A stretch of 64,000 bases of DNA from Alphaproteobacteria bacterium (GCA_028289285.1 JANQRF010000002.1:620001-684000); one strand, 5' to 3'; positions 46,506 to 55,497 are shown, counted from the first letter of the stretch. Made by a program: numbers and translations. The notes: generated by a model from the sequence alone, not told the origin.

Positions 46506-47924
46506 TTAGTCAAACGCTGTGCTAGACGTTGAAAAGGCCAGTGTTTCAGGGCTCAGCATCCCCATCAGGGCCACCAGTTCGAAGCGTGCCACGACCTCAT
46601 CCCGGCGCGCGGTGACCAGATCCACCTGCGCATCCAGATATTCCTGCTCCGCATCCAGAGAATCTAGAACCGTACGCTCGCCGAACTCTGTTTCGTAATT
46701 GACCCCTTCACGTGCAATCGCAGCAGCTTCCACCTGCGCTTTGCGGGAAATGATCTGGGCTTCTGCGGCTTTAAGCGCTTCCCAGGCAGCAATCGTCTGC
46801 GCGCGGATGGAACGTTTAGATTCTGTAATTTCAATAATACGTTGATTGGCTGTTTGCCGGGCCTCCCGCACGCGGGACTGAACGGAACCTGCCTGGTAAA
46901 ACGGAACACTCAGCCGCAGACCTGCTGAAATATTTTGCTGATCATCGAAACTGTTCGGGACCGGATCGTAAAATTTATCGTACGTCCCGACCGCATTTAA
47001 AGTCGGCAAAAGCTCTCCAAAAATCTCATCGACATTATCATCTGCCGCCAGCGCCAGATATTCGGACGAGACGATTTCCGGGTTTTTGTTGATCGCCAAA
47101 GTCAGAATTTCTTCTAAATTAGGCGGCACCACAATCTTGGTGCGCGGATAAAGCAGATTATCCGCCGGCCATTGGCCAATTATATTTTCATAACGAGATT
47201 GGCTTTCCCGCAAATCTGCCCGCGCTTCAATTAAATCTGCATCCGCGCCTGCAAGCCGTGCCTGCGCCTGAGATACATCCGTCCGGGTTAACTCCCCGAC
47301 CGTGAACCGGTCCTGCGTCGCCTCAAGCTGTCTTGCGATTAGCGCCTGGTTATTGATCCGTAAATTCACAACCGCCTGATCGCGCAATACATCCATATAG
47401 GCTGTTGCCCCGCGGACAAAAATATCCTGTTCGAGCGCCCGCAAAGAGGCCTGCTGTCCTGTGATCAGATTATTAGCTGCCCGCGTGGCCGCCAATGTCC
47501 GCCCGCCGCGAAAGATCGGCTGCGTGATATCCACCCCTGCCTGCTTAGAGACTCCATCATCATCAGACGCCGTAAAATTATTCGTGGACCCGTTTGTTTC
47601 CACATCCTCATAAAGCGCTTCGGCAGAGCCTGTAATGGTTGGTTGAAAGCCCGCCAAAGCCTGCGGTAATTGTTCTTCAACGGCTTTTAATTCAGCGCGT
47701 GCCGCTTTGAGTTCAGGATTGGTTTCATAGGCTTTTTGCAGATCCTGATAAAGCTGCATACTGCGTTCTTGTAGATAGCTGATCGACTCTTCGGTGGTTT
47801 CAACCGGAATCTCGCGCACTTCTTGTAAAAGAGGCTCAGGATCGTCCTTTGCGCCAGCCATCACGGAAGAAGGCCCAAGACACACAAGCAAAAGCCCTAG
47901 AAAAATTGAGAAATAAGATTTCAT
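46506..47924 (-). CDS. tolC: TolC-family outer membrane efflux protein
   Basis: A 472-residue outer-membrane channel. The signal peptide ends near SSVMA at residue 23. Two homologous halves of long helices follow, with LYPRTKIVVPPNLEEIL between them and repeated families of QARLAGADADLIEAR type helices. It forms the exit duct for type I secretion or drug efflux. The pcm-tolC-popZ-valS order is typical of alphaproteobacteria. Its partner pump is not adjacent; the MsbA-type exporter at 60201 is not of the kind that needs TolC. Confidence 0.9.
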   Translation of the reverse strand: MKSYFSIFLGLLLVCLGPSSVMAGAKDDPEPLLQEVREIPVETTEESISYLQERSMQLYQDLQKAYETNPELKAARAELKAVEEQLPQALAGFQPTITGSAEALYEDVETNGSTNNFTASDDDGVSKQAGVDITQPIFRGGRTLAATRAANNLITGQQASLRALEQDIFVRGATAYMDVLRDQAVVNLRINNQALIARQLEATQDRFTVGELTRTDVSQAQARLAGADADLIEARADLRESQSRYENIIGQWPADNLLYPRTKIVVPPNLEEILTLAINKNPEIVSSEYLALAADDNVDEIFGELLPTLNAVGTYDKFYDPVPNSFDDQQNISAGLRLSVPFYQAGSVQSRVREARQTANQRIIEITESKRSIRAQTIAAWEALKAAEAQIISRKAQVEAAAIAREGVNYETEFGERTVLDSLDAEQEYLDAQVDLVTARRDEVVARFELVALMGMLSPETLAFSTSSTAFD

Positions 47925-47951
47925 ATCAAGAGGATATATAACTTTTTTAAA

Positions 47952-48614
47952 CTAAAAAACAAACTCTTTACGCGGCTCAAAGTCCGGCAAACACGGTATA
48001 TTTGCATCAAATAGGGTGCGATCAGAGAATTGTCCAGGGCCCGTACATTCAATCAGCATCGCTTTTCCGGCATCCTGTCCGGGCTTTGAAGATAAAACGG
48101 CAATCATCCGCCCGCCAATATCGAGCTGCCCAAGAATCTCTTCAGGGACATTGGAAATGGCGCCATTAAAGAAAATCAGGCTGTAAGGCGCATGATCCGG
48201 GCAACCGGCCCTTAAGGAACCTTGTACAGAAACAATATTGGTATATTCCAGGTCCTGCCAAATACTCTCTGCCCGGCTCAGAAGGCCCTGATCACTCTCA
48301 AGAGCAAAAACCGTTGAGACAAGCGAAGACAGGATGGCTGTGCTGTATCCTGCTCCACTGCCGATTTCTAAAACAATATCTTCTGGTTTTGGTGCAGCGT
48401 GTTGTAACAACCGTGCATGCACGCTTGGCTCCATCAGATAGCGCCCGCCGCCAAGCGGAAGATCTTCATCACAATAGGCGATACCTTCCTGACCAGGGGC
48501 TGCAAACTTTTCACGCGGGACAGTCAAAAAGCTGTCTAAAACACCCCGATCGACAACCCCAAGCGGGCTTATCTGACAATCGACCATATTTTCGCGGGCG
48601 GCTTCAAAATTCAT
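47952..48614 (-). CDS. pcm: Protein-L-isoaspartate O-methyltransferase family protein
   Basis: A 220-residue PCMT-fold methyltransferase. Family parts are VPREKFAAPGQEGIAYCDEDLPL and the AdoMet motif VLEIGSGAGYSTAILS. In this alphaproteobacterial subgroup the substrate-binding residues differ from E. coli Pcm, so repair of isoaspartate is inferred from the family. It is 27 bp upstream of tolC and its ATG lies 117 bp from tRNA-Cys on the other strand. Confidence 0.85.
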   Translation of the reverse strand: MNFEAARENMVDCQISPLGVVDRGVLDSFLTVPREKFAAPGQEGIAYCDEDLPLGGGRYLMEPSVHARLLQHAAPKPEDIVLEIGSGAGYSTAILSSLVSTVFALESDQGLLSRAESIWQDLEYTNIVSVQGSLRAGCPDHAPYSLIFFNGAISNVPEEILGQLDIGGRMIAVLSSKPGQDAGKAMLIECTGPGQFSDRTLFDANIPCLPDFEPRKEFVF

Positions 48615-48731
48615 GCGCCTAATCTATCTGATTTGCCGTGTGCAGACCAGTGCTTTCCTGCAGCGCATAACCATAAAGTTTTGTTGGATTTTTCCCGGAA
48701 AGGCTGGTAAATGCGTAAATCTGATTTATAT

Positions 48732-48805
48732 GGCGCGATGGCAGAGTGGCTATGCAGAGGATTGCAAATCCTTGTACGCCGGTTCGATTCCGGCTCGTGC
48801 CTCCA
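48732..48805 (+). tRNA. tRNA-Cys (GCA)
   Basis: A 74-nt cloverleaf. Acceptor arms GGCGCGA and TCGTGCC pair with one G-U; the discriminator is U73, a cysteine tRNA identity base; the anticodon loop is TTGCAAA (GCA); the T arm GCCGG-TTCGATT-CCGGC is perfect. CCA is encoded. Confidence 0.96.
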
Positions 48806-48860
48806 AGCCTTCACGATGTTGACAGCTTTCGAAAGAGAGCATACAAACATCGCACACGTT

Positions 48861-48935
<75 letters not shown>

Positions 48936-48959
48936 TTCTTTTCACAAAAATTTTATACC

Positions 48960-51359
48960 CTACGAAGGTTCCCTTTTGCTGCCCCATATGACGGATGGAT
49001 CAGGTAGCTGTATTCTCTCGTTATCCTCTGCAGGCCTTTGAGGTAATAAATCGGATAGCTCCTCGGGTAAATCTGTACCAGGCCTGGGGAAAGGCGATCC
49101 TTTAGGCCGTGTAACATATGACGTTCTATCAAAATCACGGGGCAGTTGTGGCGGGATAAGGCCGGCGTGAACAGCTATATTTGCGCGTATATCAGGCAAA
49201 AAATTAGGCGCATCTTCTGACATAGAAACTTTTTCAAAAATGTCTTCTTTGCAACATCTCCAGATGTATGAATTTAAGGCGTCCAGATTACCAGGCATAG
49301 GCGTTTCTTTTGTAAATGCATTGGCGGGATCACGCTTGGAATCATTTTTATCTGAATTGCTTTCAGATTCCTCATGCCCGTTCTCAACCCAAAGACAGTC
49401 ACGACCAGATCGCCCCTCCAGTGCATTAAGAATAGTAATCGCACTGTGTTGAGGTTCATAACGTTTACGTCTTGTAAGGCAATGTAGAGCGTAGCTACGC
49501 TCTTCTGATAATAGATCTGCAGGTGATTGCGATTCATTTATTATTTGATCAAGCACACTGGTATGACCTCTACGCCTTGAGAATTCTATATCTTGCATAT
49601 AATGGTTGCATATATCGTCAATTTTTTGCTGATAGCGCAATAACCTGTCCGTTGATATTGCAGCCTCTTTGAATTGTTCCTGAAGGGGAAGGTCAGAATT
49701 CGGATCGCCAAAAAAAGTAACGGATCGCCTGAATAGTTCCCCCGTGCGCTCTACCAAATTATCTTCTGCAATGCTTGCCAGTGCCGTAGCTTGATCGGGT
49801 TGGGAATTATCTGCAATCTGCTTTAATGTTGGGAAATGCCCTGTTCCATCCGGCAAAATACCCGTCAGCGTTCCATGCGCAAGGCTGGCAACCTGAAGAA
49901 AAGCCAACTGCGCATTATCACCCCTGCCATACAGAGCCAAAATATCGAGCAGGCCCTTATCAACCATTTGCTCCGGATCAACGCCATCAAAATTCCCCAA
50001 CTGATCCGCAAGACGCAAATGATCGCTGGAATAGTCATCCCTCAAATCGCCGGGTGATATTAACGGACCGCATTCCTCTGCATAACGCGCAGATTCTAAT
50101 TCCTGCGCAACTTTAACGCTTGGCGTTAAAAACGCGTCACAAAATTCATAAAGCTGTAAAACATCATCCAGGATCAAGGTGTTCCTTAAAACCACATGAC
50201 CTTCATCGTTAATGACTGTATAGCGATAGCTTTCAGCAACATCCGAAGCTTTCTTTATGTCACCTACAAGTTTTTGCGGGATATCCTCAGGAAAATCGCC
50301 GGACAACAAACATTCATATATTATATGGCCACTAATTTTAGAACTTTCATCGAAGACCTCCCCTGTATCCTCATCACGTACATAGAAAAAATCCCAAAAC
50401 TCATCGACAATCTCAGGATTATCCATCTTCCAGAAGCCTAAAAAATTTCTCCAGTAATCTTTGTAGTCGCTTTCATCAATTGCCCCAGGCCTTTTGTAAA
50501 CATTGTCAGGTTTTTTATAACGAGATGTCGGCGGTCGAAATGTAATCTCACCTTCTTCAGCCAGACGATGAACCGCATGCTCAACATATCTTTGTAATTC
50601 TCGCGGATTAACACCTTGTTTGGGCTTAAAATGTATAGAAAATGACGTGACTTCAGCAATCGTGTCACCGTATATATCATAATGAAAATCACGCTCTATA
50701 TCTGCATATGGCTCGATAGCAACCAGCCGCGCAGGCATGACGCTGATATCGTCACATAAATTCTTGTTTTCAGGTTTGTTGGCTTTGCGTTCCCTGTAAA
50801 CAAGCGAGCGTTTGTCATCCCAACTTAAAATATCATTCCCCACAACAGAAGCCAGCTCAGCAAAATCCTGTTTACTTCCCCAAATATTCAACATCATCAA
50901 TGCAACAAAACGCGGGTCTTCTTTCTCTAACAAATCGGTAAATGTGTTTGGGTCAGGCTGGTTATTAACCTGCCATTCCGATAAAGGGGGAAGGTTGTAA
51001 TATAGTCTTGAATGTTGCCAGCCCCAAACAGCATCAAAAATACGATAAAGAACAATGGCGCGAGCATTTTCTGGCTCTTTGGACAATTCAGTGACAGATT
51101 CTTTGATCGCTGACTTTAGCTTATCCAGAAGTTCCGGGTCCGGCTTATGCACGGAATCATAAATACTTTTATCCCCGAATTTGAGACTTAGCTCTAATAG
51201 AACAGGATCCGGGTTTTTGATTCCATGTTTTGCCTTCAATGCGCTTATTACATCAGCGCGCAACTGGGGGTCATTTGCAGCAAAAAGCTCTTCATAAAGC
51301 TTTTCGCCATCTTTTTCTTCAGAGTCATTGTCCATTATGGAGTCTCTAACAATCGTCAT
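48960..51359 (-). CDS. Large hypothetical protein, 799 aa
   Basis: A 799-residue protein that nearly fills the 2.5-kb segment between the tRNA-Asn end and its repeat. It is hydrophilic and acidic, apparently mostly helical, with no signal peptide, no membrane helix, no Walker motif and no nuclease motif that I can recognise. Segments such as YWRNFLGFWKMDNPEIVDEF (about 300-320) are aromatic-rich; the C-terminal 150 residues are low in order and rich in Pro, Ser and Asp. ATG 51359 is used; a second Met eight codons in is possible. Codon use is more AT-rich than the neighbouring housekeeping genes. Function unknown. Confidence 0.7.
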   Translation of the reverse strand: MTIVRDSIMDNDSEEKDGEKLYEELFAANDPQLRADVISALKAKHGIKNPDPVLLELSLKFGDKSIYDSVHKPDPELLDKLKSAIKESVTELSKEPENARAIVLYRIFDAVWGWQHSRLYYNLPPLSEWQVNNQPDPNTFTDLLEKEDPRFVALMMLNIWGSKQDFAELASVVGNDILSWDDKRSLVYRERKANKPENKNLCDDISVMPARLVAIEPYADIERDFHYDIYGDTIAEVTSFSIHFKPKQGVNPRELQRYVEHAVHRLAEEGEITFRPPTSRYKKPDNVYKRPGAIDESDYKDYWRNFLGFWKMDNPEIVDEFWDFFYVRDEDTGEVFDESSKISGHIIYECLLSGDFPEDIPQKLVGDIKKASDVAESYRYTVINDEGHVVLRNTLILDDVLQLYEFCDAFLTPSVKVAQELESARYAEECGPLISPGDLRDDYSSDHLRLADQLGNFDGVDPEQMVDKGLLDILALYGRGDNAQLAFLQVASLAHGTLTGILPDGTGHFPTLKQIADNSQPDQATALASIAEDNLVERTGELFRRSVTFFGDPNSDLPLQEQFKEAAISTDRLLRYQQKIDDICNHYMQDIEFSRRRGHTSVLDQIINESQSPADLLSEERSYALHCLTRRKRYEPQHSAITILNALEGRSGRDCLWVENGHEESESNSDKNDSKRDPANAFTKETPMPGNLDALNSYIWRCCKEDIFEKVSMSEDAPNFLPDIRANIAVHAGLIPPQLPRDFDRTSYVTRPKGSPFPRPGTDLPEELSDLLPQRPAEDNERIQLPDPSVIWGSKREPS

Positions 51360-51426
51360 AAAATCTTATTGAGTTATGACTTTTGCATAATTTTCCATAT
51401 GTTTGCAACGCAAAAACACTAGAGGT

Positions 51427-51439
51427 GGGGAGCCATTTC
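51427..51439 (+). repeat. Distal attachment-site copy (partial tRNA-Asn 3' end)
   Basis: Second copy of GGGGAGCCATTTC, without the rest of the tRNA. It lies 67 bp upstream of the start of the 799-residue gene and marks the far boundary of the segment. Confidence 0.65.
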
Positions 51440-51477
51440 AAACAATTTATCATCTCCGTGAACAAGCCATACGTAAA

Positions 51478-51510
51478 TGCGGTGCTTGATATGCAACCTC
51501 AAACACCGCA
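51478..51510 (-). terminator. Stable hairpin downstream of the 181-aa gene
   Basis: TGCGGTG-C-TTGA and TCAA-A-CACCGCA form a 12-position stem with a single mismatch around a 9-nt loop. It sits 35 bp after the stop of the minus-strand gene at 51545-52090. No strong T-run follows, so an intrinsic terminator is possible but not certain. Confidence 0.45.
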
Positions 51511-51544
51511 TAAACCTTATTAGATATTTAGATAAAACCTGTCT

Positions 51545-52090
51545 TTATTGATTAGCCGGCTGCGGCTGTCCTGCTGCTGGTTCTATTGTCGGCTGCTCAC
51601 CCGATATAAGGGTAGCAACTTTCTCTTTATCAAGGTGTGGGTAGTGCATGCCCATAATGAATTCGATTTTTTTCTGAAAGGCTTTCAGAGTTAAACTATA
51701 ACCTTGCTCTTTTGAGCGTTGTGATGGATATGATCGCCCAAATTCCTCTGAGTGTGTCTTTGTTATACGCGTTATTGTGTAAGGACCAAATTCTATGTCC
51801 TTATTAAGGCTACCAAAACGCTCTTTACTGCCATTACAACTAATCAAATATTCATGAGAGCCAACAGCCAAAATAATATGAGGGTAACGATCGGTAGGAA
51901 TAATATGAATATCTATGTCAGCTCTAAAAGCATTCCCTAATCTGGCAACAAAATCTCTAACCGGTTGAAGCTGCCCTTCAATGCGAGCTCTTCTTTTATT
52001 TTGTTCATCTTGCGCAGCTCTATGCTGCTCAGAAAGTTGTAACCCCATGCCTGCAAGAGCACTAGGCCTCTCGGTTGAAACTGTGCGCAT
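51545..52090 (-). CDS. Hypothetical protein, 181 aa
   Basis: A 181-residue soluble protein. The N-terminal third is a charged helix (LSEQHRAAQDEQNKRRARIEG), the middle is beta-rich (IDIHIIPTDRYPHIILAVGS), and the C-terminus is rich in Gln, Pro and Ala, probably disordered. No family, signal peptide or catalytic motif recognised. It lies just outside the tRNA-Asn segment. The DNA is AT-rich, like other accessory genes here. Confidence 0.6.
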   Translation of the reverse strand: MRTVSTERPSALAGMGLQLSEQHRAAQDEQNKRRARIEGQLQPVRDFVARLGNAFRADIDIHIIPTDRYPHIILAVGSHEYLISCNGSKERFGSLNKDIEFGPYTITRITKTHSEEFGRSYPSQRSKEQGYSLTLKAFQKKIEFIMGMHYPHLDKEKVATLISGEQPTIEPAAGQPQPANQ

Positions 52091-52170
52091 ATATCCACTC
52101 CCAAAATATCTTCAAAGTTTTTTAAGTTATGTAAATGTATATATTTAAACGTTTTATTGGAAGCTCTTTT

Positions 52171-53217
52171 TCAGAGAATAACCTCTTCCCACAAATTTGT
52201 TTGATAGGCTGGATCAAGCGCTTGACGCTGGCTATGTGTTTTTGCCGCTTGCGAATAGCGAGTATAAGCATCCTGATCTGACCAAAGTAACCGCACTTGT
52301 TTTGCCCAGTCTGAAACGGGCGCATCGATTGGTAAGGTAATGCCCCCTGCCCCCACGGACTCAGGCAGGCCGCCTTGCGTGCTGGCAATCACGGGGATGG
52401 CATTTATCTGCGCTTCAGCAACAACGCGCCCGAACGCTTCCTGCCACCGGCTTGGGACGAGCAAAATTTTGGTTTGCGCATAGATTTTACAAACATCCTT
52501 TTGCACCGGAACAAATTTGATATTGGGCCTGTCTTTTAAGGCCACATTGAAATCACGCTTTTCCTGTGCACTCATCGGCCAGCCGCCTGCAAAAAGAAAC
52601 GGAATATCCGGACATTTCCCGGCAACAGACAAAGCAATATCCAGTCCTTTTACAGCGTGCGGATTAATAAAGGTCACATAAGACGGTTTGACGTCTGTTT
52701 GATAAAGTTCCGGTTCAATAATTGGGTGAATGACCGATGCGTCTATTCCAAAGGCCTTTTCGTAGGCTTGTGCTGTGAACTGTGAATTCGCAACAAATCT
52801 TGTTTCTTTGTGAAGCTCTTTAAAATCACCACCAAGTTCTTCCATCTCCGCATCCTGGAGCATCATAATCATTGGAATATTTTCCGCCTGCACGGCAAGC
52901 CCCATCCGCACAGGCTGGCGTGCAAGTATAATGGCGAGACTAGGCTGAAAATCCTCTTTTACCTCTTTCACATGCGCCCAGGGAGTCCAGCTCCGGTAGA
53001 TCGGATACCCAAAATCATGATCCAGGCTAAAAGAAGACCGGGTGAGTTTTCGCCGCATCCTGTATTTCAAACCCGCAAATGATTGCCCCATATGGCATAG
53101 CAAAGCCGGTTCGTGGCCGCGCTCTTGCAGGCGTTTCATCAACGCGTGGGCGGAGCGCTGCGCGCCGCCAATCATATCAGGCAAAAACGGATGCGCGGTA
53201 ACAAACAGAATTTTCAT
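52171..53217 (-). CDS. Glycosyltransferase family 4 protein
   Basis: A 348-residue GT-B fold glycosyltransferase. The N-terminal domain begins MKILFVTAHPFLPDMIGGAQ with the glycine loop, and the nucleotide-sugar domain has the E-x7-E motif in SRWQEAFGRVVAEAQ followed by IPVIASTQGGLPE. It likely adds a sugar in surface polysaccharide or lipid synthesis; acceptor and donor are unknown. It stands alone, divergent from the AlaX gene, with no other polysaccharide genes nearby. Confidence 0.88.
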   Translation of the reverse strand: MKILFVTAHPFLPDMIGGAQRSAHALMKRLQERGHEPALLCHMGQSFAGLKYRMRRKLTRSSFSLDHDFGYPIYRSWTPWAHVKEVKEDFQPSLAIILARQPVRMGLAVQAENIPMIMMLQDAEMEELGGDFKELHKETRFVANSQFTAQAYEKAFGIDASVIHPIIEPELYQTDVKPSYVTFINPHAVKGLDIALSVAGKCPDIPFLFAGGWPMSAQEKRDFNVALKDRPNIKFVPVQKDVCKIYAQTKILLVPSRWQEAFGRVVAEAQINAIPVIASTQGGLPESVGAGGITLPIDAPVSDWAKQVRLLWSDQDAYTRYSQAAKTHSQRQALDPAYQTNLWEEVIL

Positions 53218-53255
53218 TGGTTTTTTATGGCCGTTTTTTCTATAAAGAGAGCATC

Positions 53256-53978
53256 ATGCCCGAAAAACTGTTTTACGACCATCCTTACGATCAAAGCTTT
53301 TCTGCAAAAGTCATCGCAGCTGATGAAAACGGCATTCGCCTGGACCGGACTCTTTTTTATGCCACCTCCGGCGGGCAGCCCGGCGATACAGGTACTCTTA
53401 AGGTAGCCAATGAAAATTTCAAGGTTGTTACCACACGCAAAGGGGACGGCCCGGACGATATCCTTCATGTTTTAGAAGACGGCGCCCCCCTGCCCGCTAT
53501 TGGCGCCGAAGTTTCCGGCGAGATAAATTGGGAGACCCGCCATAAATATATGCGCATGCACACATCCATGCATCTTATGTGCAGCCTAATTGAAGGCTAT
53601 GCGACCGGCGGGCAGATTGGTGCAGAAAAAAGCCGTGTGGATTTTGATGTCCCTGCCGGCACCTATGATAAAGAGACCCTGACCGAACAGATTAATGAAC
53701 TGATCAAAGCCGATTACCCTGTCATTTCAGGCTGGATCAGCGAAGAAGAGCTGGAAGCAAACCCGCAACTAATCCGCACCATGTCCGTTAAACCCCCTTC
53801 CGGCGCAGGAAAAGTCCGGACGATCCGAATCGGCACCGAAGAAAAACGTATTGATTACCAGCCCTGCGGTGGAACGCATGTAAAATCAACCGGTGAAATC
53901 GGCCCGATCCGCATTTCAAAGATCGAAAATAAAGGTAAACAAAACAGGCGTTTTCATATTGTTTTTGATTCTGTCTAA
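53256..53978 (+). CDS. Alanyl-tRNA editing protein (AlaX)
   Basis: A 240-residue free-standing editing domain that hydrolyses Ser- or Gly-tRNA-Ala. The zinc ligands are in HTSMHLM (HxxxH) and PCGGTHV (CxxxH), and ATSGGQPGDTG is the conserved N-terminal barrel part. Length fits the medium AlaX group. ATG 53256 was chosen over an upstream in-frame start that overlaps the glycosyltransferase start. Confidence 0.92.
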   Translation: MPEKLFYDHPYDQSFSAKVIAADENGIRLDRTLFYATSGGQPGDTGTLKVANENFKVVTTRKGDGPDDILHVLEDGAPLPAIGAEVSGEINWETRHKYMRMHTSMHLMCSLIEGYATGGQIGAEKSRVDFDVPAGTYDKETLTEQINELIKADYPVISGWISEEELEANPQLIRTMSVKPPSGAGKVRTIRIGTEEKRIDYQPCGGTHVKSTGEIGPIRISKIENKGKQNRRFHIVFDSV

Positions 53979-54324
53979 CAAAAGCCCATAATTGCATTAT
54001 GCGCATAGCGAATCAGCAAGTTTTGCATAGATAGAACAAAGAAAGAATCAGTTGATTCTTAATAAACAAAAAACCTCCCTACGCTTATGGATTAGAATTT
54101 TAAGTAATAATATACATTATTTACTATAAAAAATTTTAAAATAATGAAAAAAATATTTACAAATAGTTAAGATATATAAACCCATACTATAAATAATGTA
54201 AATTACATGTATTTTTACTACCTATATTAATTTTTATTTATAAGCAGCCTGTAAAATACTAAACGAAAGAATATTTCTTCTTTTTTTTCTTGAAGTCAGT
54301 TGGTTTTTGGCATATAAAGAATGT
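53979..54324. other. AT-rich intergenic stretch
   Basis: About 345 bp with very high A+T (long runs of A and T between 54050 and 54290) and no ORF I would support on either strand. It holds a small inverted repeat GAATCA-GT-TGATTC near 54045-54060 and leads into the promoter of the probable small RNA. Nothing else is visible. Confidence 0.6.
54290..54318 (+). promoter_or_regulatory. Sigma-70 type promoter for a probable small RNA
   Basis: TTGAAG at 54290-54295 and TATAAA at 54313-54318, spaced exactly 17 nt, in an AT-rich context. A transcript started near 54325 would reach the terminator at 54349-54384. Confidence 0.55.
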
Positions 54325-54384
54325 ACACACCCTCTATTACCGCCGTTTGTCCGGAGTTCCTTTTGGTTCTCCGGACCTTTTTTT
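54325..54384 (+). ncRNA. Probable small RNA of about 60 nt
   Basis: A consensus-like promoter and an intrinsic terminator stand about 60 nt apart with no ORF between them. The 5' part is single-stranded and pyrimidine-rich (CACCCTCTATTACC), the 3' part is the terminator stem with its U-tract, the usual form of base-pairing small RNAs. Existence and ends are inferred; I do not recognise the sequence. Confidence 0.45.
54349..54384 (+). terminator. Rho-independent terminator
   Basis: GTCCGGAG (54349-54356) and CTCCGGAC (54369-54376) form a perfect 8-bp stem with a 12-nt loop that can pair further (TTCC with GGTT in part), followed by a run of seven T. It points along the plus strand. Confidence 0.85.
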
Positions 54385-54402
54385 GGAAGAAAATTAATGG
54401 CC

Positions 54403-55011
54403 TTATGAATTGTTAAGCCTAAAGTTTGCCTCAAGGCGTTCTAAATTTCTGTGTACGCGAGGTGCGTTTTCTACCCTGTCGCTTGTAAGTTTTACTGTTA
54501 CTTTACGCCTCCAATCATCTTCCTCTGGCCAGTCCTCTCCTGTGACAGTGTTAAACCAAACATTCATGTCGGTTCCGCTGAGGGGACCCTGGCTTAAAAC
54601 GTAGATTTTTCTTTTGGCTTTAAATTTATGCTTAGCATCTTTATCTAAAATAAACTGCCTTAGCGCCTGCAAAGCTTCTCTTTTTGAATCATGATGAAGG
54701 GGCATTTTAATTAGCCCAGAACTTAAACTGGCGCAGATAAAATGTGTGGACATAGAATTGTCTGCCCATACTTCACAGATCCTTCTAGTTGTTAGATGCC
54801 GTAGAAGTTGAAAGTCATGGCCGGGAATGGTTGAACGAATTTCATCCCACCATAGGCTTTTGCCACATCCCCATTGCCCATTAACAGACAGCATAAAAGG
54901 TGATCTGCTGGTTTGCATGTCTTCTAAGCCCAGACTCAGCGTAATAGAGCTGATGGCTTCAACAGCCTGCCCTCTAGAAGATACAATAAAATTGTAGCTT
55001 GTTTTTAGCAT
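54403..55011 (-). CDS. P-loop protein of unknown function, 202 aa
   Basis: A 202-residue protein with a Walker A motif NGQWGCGKSLW at about residues 44-54. The G-x-W-G-x-GKS form, preceded by a hydrophobic strand (PFMLSV), recalls the P-loops of KAP-type NTPases, but the protein is far shorter than KAP members and a Walker B is not clear. The C-terminus is basic and charged (RRKVTVKLTSDRVENAPRVH). It stands alone, AT-rich, 100 bp downstream of the tRNA-Arg 3' end, a common place for transferred genes. Confidence 0.65.
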   Translation of the reverse strand: MLKTSYNFIVSSRGQAVEAISSITLSLGLEDMQTSRSPFMLSVNGQWGCGKSLWWDEIRSTIPGHDFQLLRHLTTRRICEVWADNSMSTHFICASLSSGLIKMPLHHDSKREALQALRQFILDKDAKHKFKAKRKIYVLSQGPLSGTDMNVWFNTVTGEDWPEEDDWRRKVTVKLTSDRVENAPRVHRNLERLEANFRLNNS

Positions 55012-55110
55012 AAGAAGGCATAACTTATATATATCGTTATGTCAAATCTTTATCCGGGCGTTAAACTACATAAATTCTAAATATAAATATTCACAATATA
55101 GATGTAAAAA

Positions 55111-55187
55111 TGGCGATCCCGGGAGGACTCGAACCCCCAACCCTCTGCTTAGAAGGCAGATGCTCTATCCAGTTGAGCTACGGGACC
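55111..55187 (-). tRNA. tRNA-Arg (TCT)
   Basis: A 77-nt cloverleaf on the minus strand. Acceptor arms GGTCCCG and CGGGATC pair with one G-U, D arm GCTC/GAGC, anticodon loop CTTCTAA (TCT), T loop TTCGAGT, CCA encoded. It begins 4 nt after the stop codon of the NDUFS4-like gene, so it is likely cut out of the same transcript. Confidence 0.95.
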
Positions 55188-55191
55188 TGAT

Positions 55192-55497
55192 TTAATTTTG
55201 AGCTTCATCCGGCGGAAAATACTTGAAGTTATCGCCGTAATTACGCGGTCGAACGATACGGGTTTTTGGCTTGGAAATCAAATACTGCCAGCCTTTACTC
55301 TCTGCAAACGCAATGGCCTGGTCTTTACTATCAAATTTTAGTTTAACCTGATTGAGCGTATCGCCACTGGCCGTCCAGCCCATCAAACTTTCCGGGCCGC
55401 GGCGTGTTTCAGGGATATATTCTAAAATCCATTGCTCCGTTTTGGCAAAACCGGACTGCATGGCTGTTTTGGACGGCTTGTAAATCTTGACTCGCAT
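55192..55497 (-). CDS. Complex I accessory subunit, NDUFS4 (18 kDa) family
   Basis: A 101-residue member of the ETC complex I subunit family shared by alphaproteobacteria and mitochondria. Conserved parts are RVKIYKPSKTAMQSG, WILEYIPETRR, LMGWTASGDTLNQV and the end RPRNYGDNFKY. It stabilises NADH:quinone oxidoreductase. The nuo operon is not in the window. Its stop lies 4 nt from tRNA-Arg. Confidence 0.93.
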   Translation of the reverse strand: MRVKIYKPSKTAMQSGFAKTEQWILEYIPETRRGPESLMGWTASGDTLNQVKLKFDSKDQAIAFAESKGWQYLISKPKTRIVRPRNYGDNFKYFPPDEAQN

